A stretch of DNA of 6,077 nt. It comes from Tannerellaceae bacterium (GTDB lineage: Bacteria; Bacteroidota; Bacteroidia; Bacteroidales; Tannerellaceae). The stretch covers positions 1 to 6,077 of the forward strand of contig JAIRZN010000179.1 in NCBI GenBank assembly GCA_031267205.1. The letters run 5' to 3'. Below the pieces are notes generated by a model. That model did no database searches. It was given only the letters and a program-made list of their open reading frames with translations, and was not told the DNA's origin. Positions 1 through 5,198 of the stretch are shown piece by piece (the stretch's first letter is position 1; the number at the start of each line of letters is the position of its first letter). The position numbers and the translations under genes are program-made.

Positions 1-2
1 GA

Positions 3-242
3 ACCGGCCCACAGACATGGGTGAGTAGTAATGGCTTCCTCAACAGCATACCTTCGCCGGAAGACGGTACTCTATACGCTAGGGATAAATTAGATTATGT
101 TGTTACGTATTACGATAAAGCTGTTTTCAACTCTACCAGTGTTACCGTCGATGATTCCGGAGACTTAAGGTACACTGTTCTGCCTGGCGCTACCATAACC
201 TCGAAGACTTATTTCAACATAATATTTGTCGTTAAACCATAA
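3..242 (+). CDS. C-terminal end of an unrecognised, probably exported beta-rich protein (partial)
   Basis: The reading frame is open from the left edge (first complete codon at 3) to a TAA at 240-242, giving 79 residues of a protein whose start lies outside the window. A GTG at 21 is in frame, but the frame continues upstream of it (T-G-P-Q-T-W), so it is unlikely to be the true start. The visible part is rich in Thr, Ser, Val, Tyr and Asp, has no Cys and no obvious transmembrane helix. It ends in alternating hydrophobic residues (FNIIFVVKP), which suggests beta-strands of an extracytoplasmic domain, as in many Bacteroidetes surface proteins. I do not recognise the family. Codons are visibly more AT-rich than in the genes to the right. 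A strong terminator follows 39 bp after the stop, which supports a genuine gene end. Confidence 0.65.
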   Translation, partial: TGPQTWVSSNGFLNSIPSPEDGTLYARDKLDYVVTYYDKAVFNSTSVTVDDSGDLRYTVLPGATITSKTYFNIIFVVKP

Positions 243-263
243 CGCACATCTAATATTTGTAGT

Positions 264-740
264 TTAACAACGCACACGCTTACTCCCGTCCTCTTCCTCG
301 AAGGGGACGGGAGTTTCTTTTACCCCCTCCCGGCATTCGCCTCTAACCTCCCGTCCGACGCTTCGTAAGCATTCGGCGAAGTACACCATATCGCGCTTCA
401 TCCACTGAATATAGAACTCTATGTTGCCAACATAGAGTTCTATGTTACCAACAGAGAGTTCTATGTTACCAACATAGAGTTCTATGTTACCAACATAGAG
501 TTGTATGTTGGCGACATAGAGTTGTATGTTGACAACATAGAGTTCTATGTTACCAACATAGGGTTGTATGTTGCCAACATAGGGTTGTATGTTGCCAACA
601 TAGAGTTCTATGTTACCAACATAGAGTTGTATGTTGACAACATAGAGTTCTATGTTGGTAACATATTTTGATACCCCGCCATGGTTTTCAAAAGACCCGG
701 AGGGCTTCTTGAGGATGATATGTTCTTCAATGTTCGGAGT
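264..740 (-). CDS. Candidate heptapeptide-repeat ORF without a canonical start codon
   Basis: A 158-codon frame is open on the minus strand from just after a TAA (741-743) to a TAA at 264-266. Reading N to C, it has a leader of about 25 residues (including LKKPSGSFENHGGVSKY), then twelve copies of a seven-residue repeat, consensus Y-V-[G/T/V/A]-N-I-[E/Q]-[L/F/P], and then a C-terminal tail of about 45 residues beginning IQWMKRDMVYFAECL and rich in charged residues. The repeat alternates hydrophobic I, L and V with a G-N step, which would suit short beta-strands joined by turns. No ATG, GTG or TTG precedes the repeats; the first ATG is in the tail (complement of 396-398). It could start at ATT or ATC, be a decayed gene, or be a by-product of the palindromic array. 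Slight support for coding: several differences between repeats are synonymous on this strand (GGT/GGC) but not on the other, and both flanks read like protein. I do not know its function. Confidence 0.35.
   Translation of the reverse strand, partial: TPNIEEHIILKKPSGSFENHGGVSKYVTNIELYVVNIQLYVGNIELYVGNIQPYVGNIQPYVGNIELYVVNIQLYVANIQLYVGNIELYVGNIELSVGNIELYVGNIEFYIQWMKRDMVYFAECLRSVGREVRGECREGVKETPVPFEEEDGSKRVRC
282..321 (+). terminator. Intrinsic terminator of the left-edge gene
   Basis: ACTCCCGTCC (282-291) pairs perfectly with GGACGGGAGT (305-314). A T-G wobble and CTTC/GAAG (293-296 with 300-303) extend the stem to about 15 bp around a CTC loop. The stem is followed by TTCTTTT (315-321), so it reads as a Rho-independent terminator on the plus strand. 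No T-tract follows on the minus strand, so it is directional. It also lies inside the tail of the minus-strand open frame 264-740, where the same bases would encode Pro/Glu-rich residues. Confidence 0.85.
419..666. repeat. Twelve-unit 21-bp tandem array of inverted repeats
   Basis: Units begin at 419, 440, 461, 482, 503, 524, 545, 566, 587, 608, 629 and 650, exactly 21 bp apart with no indels. Each 17-bp core reads [C/G]TATGTT-NNN-AACATAG (NNN is ACC, GCC, GAC, GGC or GGT) and is followed by a 4-nt spacer, AGTT or GGTT. Seven-base arms around three bases can form a hairpin or cruciform. The junctions are also near-palindromes (AACATAGA-GT-TCTATGTT), so alternative foldings exist. The first unit has 13-bp arms (AGAACTCTATGTT and its complement, 414-440). 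Units 2, 5 and 12 each carry a mismatch in the right arm (AACAGAG, GACATAG, AACATAT). The period equals two B-DNA turns. It is not a CRISPR: there are no unique spacers. Confidence 0.95.
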
Positions 741-845
741 TTATCAATATTAGAATTGTTAATCAGGTTTGTGGCGTATGCTTCATAGAGTATGAGGAAA
801 GCTGCCCATTTTTATCCATCTGTGTGATATTACGGCTTTATCATG
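667..845. other. Intergenic remainder upstream of the RHH-like gene
   Basis: This stretch between the repeat array and the promoter of the next gene is AT-rich. Its left part (to 740) lies within the leader of the minus-strand repeat ORF. From 741 on, all I can see is a short minus-strand frame of 18 codons (763-819, starting M-D-K-N-G-Q), which I do not regard as a gene. I see no tRNA, rRNA or insertion-sequence end here. Confidence 0.5.
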
Positions 846-853
846 TACATTTG
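846..853 (+). promoter_or_regulatory. Bacteroidetes-type -7 promoter box for the RHH-tadA-lpd unit
   Basis: TACATTTG matches the Bacteroidetes housekeeping -7 consensus TAnnTTTG exactly. The -33 element is weak; the best candidate is TGTG near 821-824, about 21 bp upstream. Transcription would start near 857. That makes the ATG at 859 almost leaderless and favours the in-frame ATG at 874, which has an AAAGG (864-868) five bases upstream. Confidence 0.55.
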
Positions 854-873
854 CATCTATGAAAAAGGTCGGC

Positions 874-1080
874 ATGACTAATGAGAATCGACAATTACGC
901 ACACGCAATGTCGCGTTTAAGCTCAATGACAATGAATATGGGGCGGTGATGCGCTATCTGGATAAATACAAGATAACAAACAGGTCGCGATGGTGCAGGG
1001 AGACCTTGCTCACGCATATCCTCAAGACGCTGGAAGAAGATTACCCGACACTGTTCAAAGAAAACGAGATGAGACGATGA
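874..1080 (+). CDS. Small ribbon-helix-helix-like protein
   Basis: This is a 68-residue basic protein. I chose the ATG at 874 rather than the in-frame ATG at 859 because the promoter box ends at 853 and an AAAGG lies at 864-868; the longer version would add MKKVG. The pattern fits a ribbon-helix-helix fold: a basic strand (RTRNVAFKLN, residues 9-18), a first helix (DNEYGAVMRYLDKYKI, 19-34), then NRSRWCRETLLTHILK (36-51) as the second helix. A charged tail (EEDYPTLFKENEMRR) follows. Such proteins usually dimerise and bind DNA as repressors or relaxosome accessories, but no partner is visible here. The stop overlaps the tadA start as ATGA, so the two are probably translationally coupled. It may regulate its own operon; that is inference. 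The fold assignment is by eye and moderately secure; the specific role is unknown. Confidence 0.75.
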   Translation: MTNENRQLRTRNVAFKLNDNEYGAVMRYLDKYKITNRSRWCRETLLTHILKTLEEDYPTLFKENEMRR

Positions 1081-1517
1081 GGCCCTTCGACGATACATAC
1101 TTCATGAAGATGGCCTTAGCCGAAGCCGCCTTGGCTGCCGGGGAAGGCGAAACGCCTGTCGGAGCGGTCTTGGTGTGCAACGACGGAATCATCGCTCGCG
1201 CACACAATCAGACGGAACGCCTCAACGACCCTACGGCACATGCCGAAATGCTTGCCATAACCTCCGCCACCAATCTTCTTGGAGCCAAATACCTTACCGG
1301 TTGCGCCCTGTACGTCACGGTAGAACCTTGCGTGATGTGCGCCGGAGCCATCGCCTGGGCGCAGGTACGTACGCTTATATACGGCGCGCCCGACCTCAAG
1401 AGGGGCTTCCGCAAGTACGCCCCCCTTTCCCTGCATCCCAAGACGATTGTCAAAAGCGGCGTAATGGAAGAAGAATGCGCCGGCTTGATGACGGCCTTTT
1501 TCCGTAGCCTGAGGTAG
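1077..1517 (+). CDS. tadA: tRNA-specific adenosine deaminase TadA
   Basis: This encodes a 146-residue zinc-dependent deaminase of the CDA fold. TadA converts adenosine-34 to inosine in the anticodon of tRNA-Arg(ACG), letting one tRNA read CGU, CGC and CGA. The zinc site is intact: H55-A-E57 (in TAHAEM) with E57 as proton shuttle, and P84-C85-V-M-C88 supplying the two cysteine ligands. The TPVGAVLV strand (26-33) and HNQTE (43-47) are typical of bacterial TadA, and the length matches the family. The start is the ATG at 1077, which overlaps the upstream stop in an ATGA junction; the frame is open further upstream, but that part only overlaps the RHH-like gene out of phase. A guanine or cytosine deaminase is a less likely alternative, because the HAE and PCxxC context and neighbouring residues fit TadA best. 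Confidence 0.93.
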   Translation: MRPFDDTYFMKMALAEAALAAGEGETPVGAVLVCNDGIIARAHNQTERLNDPTAHAEMLAITSATNLLGAKYLTGCALYVTVEPCVMCAGAIAWAQVRTLIYGAPDLKRGFRKYAPLSLHPKTIVKSGVMEEECAGLMTAFFRSLR

Positions 1518-1560
1518 GGATACCGGATATTATTGAATTATGAATTATAAATTATGTGTT

Positions 1561-2916
1561 ATGAACTATGATGTAGCTATTATCGGAGGCGGGCCGGCAG
1601 GTTATACCGCAGCCGAAAGGGCGGGAGCGGCAGGATTGTCGACCGTCCTGTTTGAAAAAAACTCGCCGGGTGGCGTATGCCTCAACGAGGGATGTATTCC
1701 AACCAAAACGTTACTCTATTCCGCCAAAGTATTCGATACCATACGCTCCGCGTCCAAATATGCGGTAAAGGCGGATAATGCGTCGTTCGACCTCCCGAAG
1801 ATTATCGCCCGCAAGAACAAGGTGGTGAAGAAGCTGGCGGCCGGTATACGTATGAAGCTATCCGTATGCGGCGTCGTTACGGTTAACGGAGACGCCGTCG
1901 TACAAGGGCGCGAACCTGGAGGCGACCTTATCATTGCCTGCAACGGCGAGACTTACCGTGCAGCCCGGCTGATACTCTGCACCGGTTCCGAGACCTTCGT
2001 CCCTCCCATCCCAGGCCTTGACGGGACAAACTACTGGACGAGCCGCGAAGCCTTGCAGACAAAGGAACTGCCGGAGACGTTGGTCGTGATCGGCGGCGGC
2101 GTCATAGGAATGGAGTTTGCATCCTTCTTTAATAGCCTGGGGACGGAGGTGCACGTCGTAGAGATGCTCGACGAGATACTGCCCGGCATGGACAGTGAGC
2201 TGGCCTCGATGTTGCGCGCCGAATATACCTCACGAGGCATACGCTTTTACACAGGGCATAAGGTGACGGAGGTCAACGCTTCGGCCGTCGTCGTGGAGAA
2301 AGACGGCGAAGCCTTCCCCATACAGGGGGAAAAGATACTGCTGAGCGTCGGACGGCGTCCCGTAGTTAAAGGCTTGGGATTAGAAACGCTCGGCATAGAG
2401 ATGCGCCACGGCGGAGTGAAGACGGACGAATACATGCAAACGTCAGCCACGGGCGTATATGCCGCAGGCGATATTACGGGCTTCTCGATGCTTGCGCATA
2501 CGGCGGTGAGCGAGGCCGAAACGGCCGTCGGGCATATACTCGGCAAGGCGATGGCAGGCATGAGCTATAAGGCCATCCCCGGCGTAGTCTATACCAATCC
2601 CGAAATAGCCGGCGCAGGCTTTACCGAAGACCGGCTCCAGGCCGAAGGCATAGAATATACGGTAAGAAAAATCCCCATGACGTTCTCAGGCCGTTTTGTA
2701 GCCGAAAACGAAATGGGGAATGGTATCTGTAAACTTATACTGTCGGTCGACGAGACGGTCATCGGCGCTCATCTGCTGGGGAATCCTGCGTCCGAACTGA
2801 TCGCCATTGCCGGCATAGCTATCGAAAAGGGCATGAAAGCCGGGGAGCTGGCCTCGTTCGTCTTTCCTCATCCCACTGTCGGCGAGATACTGAAAGAGGC
2901 GTCAGGCCTTCATTAG
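1561..2916 (+). CDS. lpd: Dihydrolipoyl dehydrogenase (E3)
   Basis: This is a 451-residue FAD-dependent pyridine nucleotide-disulfide oxidoreductase. It reoxidises dihydrolipoyl groups of 2-oxoacid dehydrogenase complexes or of the glycine cleavage H protein, passing electrons to NAD+. An FAD-binding GGGPAG lies at residues 9-14. The redox disulfide is C40-LNEG-C45, followed by IPTK. The NAD-binding GGGVIGMEFA is at 178-187, and the second FAD motif ATGVYAAGD at 297-304. The C-terminal catalytic H437-P-T-x-x-E442 dyad is present. I chose the ATG at 1561 (MNYDVAIIGGG), where family members normally begin; the in-frame ATG at 1540 would add MNYKLCV and seems less likely. No E1, E2 or lipoyl-protein genes are in the window, so the partner complex is unknown. 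It probably follows tadA in one transcript. Its stop codon overlaps that of the convergent oxidoreductase gene. Confidence 0.93.
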   Translation: MNYDVAIIGGGPAGYTAAERAGAAGLSTVLFEKNSPGGVCLNEGCIPTKTLLYSAKVFDTIRSASKYAVKADNASFDLPKIIARKNKVVKKLAAGIRMKLSVCGVVTVNGDAVVQGREPGGDLIIACNGETYRAARLILCTGSETFVPPIPGLDGTNYWTSREALQTKELPETLVVIGGGVIGMEFASFFNSLGTEVHVVEMLDEILPGMDSELASMLRAEYTSRGIRFYTGHKVTEVNASAVVVEKDGEAFPIQGEKILLSVGRRPVVKGLGLETLGIEMRHGGVKTDEYMQTSATGVYAAGDITGFSMLAHTAVSEAETAVGHILGKAMAGMSYKAIPGVVYTNPEIAGAGFTEDRLQAEGIEYTVRKIPMTFSGRFVAENEMGNGICKLILSVDETVIGAHLLGNPASELIAIAGIAIEKGMKAGELASFVFPHPTVGEILKEASGLH

Positions 2917-4556
2917 CCGCGTACGATTTCTTCCTTTTCCTTGTCCCAATACATTGTGCGGCCTTCGAGGTAAGCCCTGGTGCCCATGTGGGCTGTGATG
3001 GCTTCTTCAAAGGCTGCGTCTATGTCGCAGCTTGGCGTACCGCCGTTGCGGATACATTCCACCCATTCGCGGATATGCAGGTAGGTAGTGTCGTAGCGTT
3101 TGCCGTTGACGTAAGCGTATAGCAGTCCGCGCTGGGCGAAGTATAGCTCGGTGGCCGAACTAACGGCGTCGACGTTCTCCTGCCCCGGCACGTAGGTTAT
3201 AAGCGGGGTGTCCGGCTTGATTATACCTTTGGCAATCTGGTCGGCATAGCGCGTGGAGCGCGGGTCTACCTTTACGATAAGCGAGCTTGAGAGCTCCATC
3301 GAAGCGTCGTGCCCCATGAACACTTTGCCCCTTGAGCGCTGGCTGGCCAGCGTGGCGCTGTAAAGCATGGTGAGGTTATTGCCGGGGAACTCGAACGAGG
3401 TTTGCAGTACATCGGGAACGGTGCGCCCGTCCTTGAAGAAGTATACGCCTCCCGACGAAGTAGCCGAGTGAGGAATACCCACGCCAAGTATTTGGTTGAC
3501 GGCGTCGTATTCATGCGTCAGCAAGTCGCCGCTCAGTCCTGTGCTGTAATCCCACCAGCAACGCCAGCGGAAGAAGCGTTTGAGGTCGAACCGGTCGCGC
3601 GCTTCAGGGCCTACGTATCGTGCGAGGCCGTTAGCCTGCATATAGTCCATGTATTCCTTTATGCGTTCTTCGTTGCCTTCAAACTGCTTCCAGTCTATTG
3701 TCTGCGGATTGGCCGTCTCGTGGATCGGATACACCCACGCGCCGTTGGGATCGTTGCGGTTGGTGCATACTTCGATCAGGGATATGGGGCCGAGTATGTT
3801 TTTGTCGACTATTTGCTTTGCCTTGAGGTAGCTGTCGGTCTGCCGTCCTTGATGTCCGAACTGGAAGGTTACGCCGCTTCGCTTGACCGTGTCGCGTATC
3901 ATGTACGTTTCGGGTACAGTCCACGACATAGGCTTTTCAAGGTATACATGCTTGCCCGACAGGGCGGCGTCCATCGCCATAGTCCCGTGCCAGTGGTCGG
4001 GCGAGGCTATGATGACGGCGTCTATATCGTCGGCCGCGAGCAGTTCCTTATAGTTACGGTACCGTTTGGGCTGTGCGCCGAAGGTACCGTCCGAGCCTTC
4101 GCGGTTGATGTTGGAGCCCGACAGTATGGCGGCCTCGGCGTAGGTATCGAATATGTCGCATACTCCGGTGACGGCTATGTTGAGGCTTTCCTGTTCCATG
4201 TAATCGCGGTAGCGGGTGTCGTTTGAATTGACGCGGGCGGCTTCTTTCCATGTATCAATAACGGTAGGTTCCGCAAATCCGGCCGCTCTGAGCAATTGCT
4301 TTCCGCGTATACCGTAGCCTATGATTCCGATGCGGATAGTTTTGCCGTCGGAGCTTATTTCCTTGGCCGAGGGAGGGGTTACGGGGTCTAACTTGAACAT
4401 ATCGCCGAGGTCTCTCCTTGAGCGGTCGTATTGCGCCTTTTTGTATACTCCGTAAACCAATGCGCCCGCTACTGGGACGGAAACGAGCTTCTTTATGGCG
4501 CTTCTGCGTCCTGATGACGCCGGTTCTTCCTGCTGTGTTTTATTTTCTTCTGACAT
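2913..4556 (-). CDS. Gfo/Idh/MocA-family oxidoreductase with twin-arginine leader
   Basis: This is a 547-residue NAD(P)-dependent oxidoreductase, a family acting mostly on sugars, inositols and sugar derivatives. The leader has RR at 17-18 (GRRSAIKKLV) and a hydrophobic stretch to about residue 37, with no lipobox cysteine and no clear AxA cleavage site, so it may be Tat-exported and stay membrane-anchored. The Rossmann motif GIIGYGIRG is at 77-85, and the second-strand acidic residue D134 follows an insertion of about 30 residues. Further family marks are SPDHWH (185-190), the EKP motif (207-209) and GDLLTHEYDAVNQ (343-355). It is longer than the usual 330-400 residues because of the leader and insertions. 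Its ATG lies 3 bp after the doxX-like stop, so the two are almost certainly co-transcribed. The substrate cannot be deduced from sequence. The stop (TAA, complement of 2913-2915) overlaps the lpd stop. Confidence 0.9.
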   Translation of the reverse strand: MSEENKTQQEEPASSGRRSAIKKLVSVPVAGALVYGVYKKAQYDRSRRDLGDMFKLDPVTPPSAKEISSDGKTIRIGIIGYGIRGKQLLRAAGFAEPTVIDTWKEAARVNSNDTRYRDYMEQESLNIAVTGVCDIFDTYAEAAILSGSNINREGSDGTFGAQPKRYRNYKELLAADDIDAVIIASPDHWHGTMAMDAALSGKHVYLEKPMSWTVPETYMIRDTVKRSGVTFQFGHQGRQTDSYLKAKQIVDKNILGPISLIEVCTNRNDPNGAWVYPIHETANPQTIDWKQFEGNEERIKEYMDYMQANGLARYVGPEARDRFDLKRFFRWRCWWDYSTGLSGDLLTHEYDAVNQILGVGIPHSATSSGGVYFFKDGRTVPDVLQTSFEFPGNNLTMLYSATLASQRSRGKVFMGHDASMELSSSLIVKVDPRSTRYADQIAKGIIKPDTPLITYVPGQENVDAVSSATELYFAQRGLLYAYVNGKRYDTTYLHIREWVECIRNGGTPSCDIDAAFEEAITAHMGTRAYLEGRTMYWDKEKEEIVRG

Positions 4557-4559
4557 GAT

Positions 4560-5060
4560 TTAAATCGCTTTGGAAGGTTTGTTTTTCAAAAAGTTGGAGA
4601 TATATCCGTCTAAGCCGAAGACTTTGGAGGTCGGGAAGACGTACAATACCGCAAGCGCGGCTATTTCGATCAGGTTACGGTCGATCCACAGGTAGGAGCC
4701 TTCACGGGGCATCATGAACAGGTTTTCCGAACCGATAAACGGCGGGTGCGACATATAGTAAAGCAGCATCAGCAGGATGCCTCCGACGCAGCCTATGCGC
4801 GTAAGGCAGCCGAATATCAGGCTAAGCCCGACTAAAACAAGTCCCCATTCGTTGAGGAAATTAACTACGCCGAGCGTATCGGCGTTTGATGCCATAGAAT
4901 GAAACAAGGAGGCGAACCAGCCCTGGGAATCCATCAGGTAACCAAGCGATGTCCACCTGGGATTCATGACCTTGACGATTCCTTCGTACAGGAAATGCCA
5001 GCCGATAAGAAATCGCAAGGCTACGAGCCAGCATGTTTGTAATTTTGAGTATGAATTCAT
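4560..5060 (-). CDS. DoxX-family integral membrane protein
   Basis: This 166-residue protein has about four transmembrane helices, near residues 9-31, 63-86, 89-105 and 127-145. The N-terminal LRFLIGWHFLYEGIVKVMNP fits the first helix and following loop of DoxX/DoxD-like proteins. The family includes the membrane subunit of archaeal thiosulfate:quinone oxidoreductase, but most bacterial members lack a proven role. The start is ATG at 5060, preceded by an AT-rich region without a clear Shine-Dalgarno, which is normal for Bacteroidetes. It is the first gene of a probable two-gene operon with the Tat-type oxidoreductase 3 bp downstream. A joint role, for example passing electrons from the dehydrogenase to the quinone pool, is inference. 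A candidate -7 box lies at 5141-5148, giving a leader of roughly 75 nt. Confidence 0.85.
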   Translation of the reverse strand: MNSYSKLQTCWLVALRFLIGWHFLYEGIVKVMNPRWTSLGYLMDSQGWFASLFHSMASNADTLGVVNFLNEWGLVLVGLSLIFGCLTRIGCVGGILLMLLYYMSHPPFIGSENLFMMPREGSYLWIDRNLIEIAALAVLYVFPTSKVFGLDGYISNFLKNKPSKAI

Positions 5061-5102
5061 TTGGTATATTAATTATTAAAAGTTTCCCGCTTAATTGTTG
5101 TT

Positions 5103-5131
5103 TTTTCCCCGAAGGGTTGCAGGGGAGAAAA
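5103..5131. other. Small hairpin in the doxX-like leader
   Basis: Read on the minus strand, CCC-TTCG-GGG (5116 down to 5107) forms a short stem with a stable C(UUCG)G tetraloop. An alternative longer stem pairs CCCC (5125-5122) with GGGG (5110-5107), extended by T/A pairs with one mismatch. The two pairings share bases and exclude each other. No T-tract follows, so it is not a standard terminator. It lies in the probable 5' leader of the DoxX-like gene and could affect mRNA stability, but nothing in the sequence proves a role. Confidence 0.3.
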
Positions 5132-5140
5132 ACAATGAGG

Positions 5141-5148
5141 CAAATGTA
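5141..5148 (-). promoter_or_regulatory. Candidate -7 promoter box for the doxX-oxidoreductase operon
   Basis: The minus strand reads TACATTTG, an exact TAnnTTTG match and identical to the box upstream of the RHH-like gene. The best TTG that could serve as a -33 element (complement of 5174-5176) is about 25 bp upstream, longer than usual. The predicted start of transcription is near 5137. Confidence 0.45.
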
Positions 5149-5149
5149 G

Positions 5150-5157
5150 TATTTTTG
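5150..5157 (+). promoter_or_regulatory. Candidate -7 promoter box for pyrH
   Basis: TATTTTTG is an exact TAnnTTTG match, ending 41 bp before the pyrH ATG, so transcription would start near 5161. I see no convincing -33 TTTG at the usual spacing. It lies one base from the opposite-strand box at 5141-5148. Confidence 0.45.
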
Positions 5158-5198
5158 CCGGAAAGATATATCACAACGACTAAAAAACAGTGTTCAAA

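Noticed and set aside
419..666. CRISPR array
   Set aside because: The period is only 21 bp, spacers are a constant 4 nt rather than unique sequences, and no cas genes are nearby.
369..671. Plus-strand open frame through the repeats as a gene
   Set aside because: It has no ATG, GTG or TTG start, its short flank reads poorly, and its openness follows from the palindromic symmetry of the array. The minus-strand frame is the better candidate.
763..819. 18-codon minus-strand frame upstream of the repeat ORF
   Set aside because: It is short, out of phase with the repeat ORF and has no recognisable promoter; chance is the simplest explanation.
990..1076. Upstream extension of tadA
   Set aside because: It lies within the RHH-like gene in another frame, and the ATGA junction with a family-length product supports the start at 1077.
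1116..1436. Frames antisense to or out of phase with tadA
   Set aside because: TadA has intact zinc and catalytic motifs; the others are low-complexity shadows.
3402..4226. 274-codon plus-strand frame antisense to the Gfo/Idh/MocA gene
   Set aside because: The minus-strand gene has clear family motifs throughout. The antisense frame shows no domain pattern and is a shadow of biased codon use.
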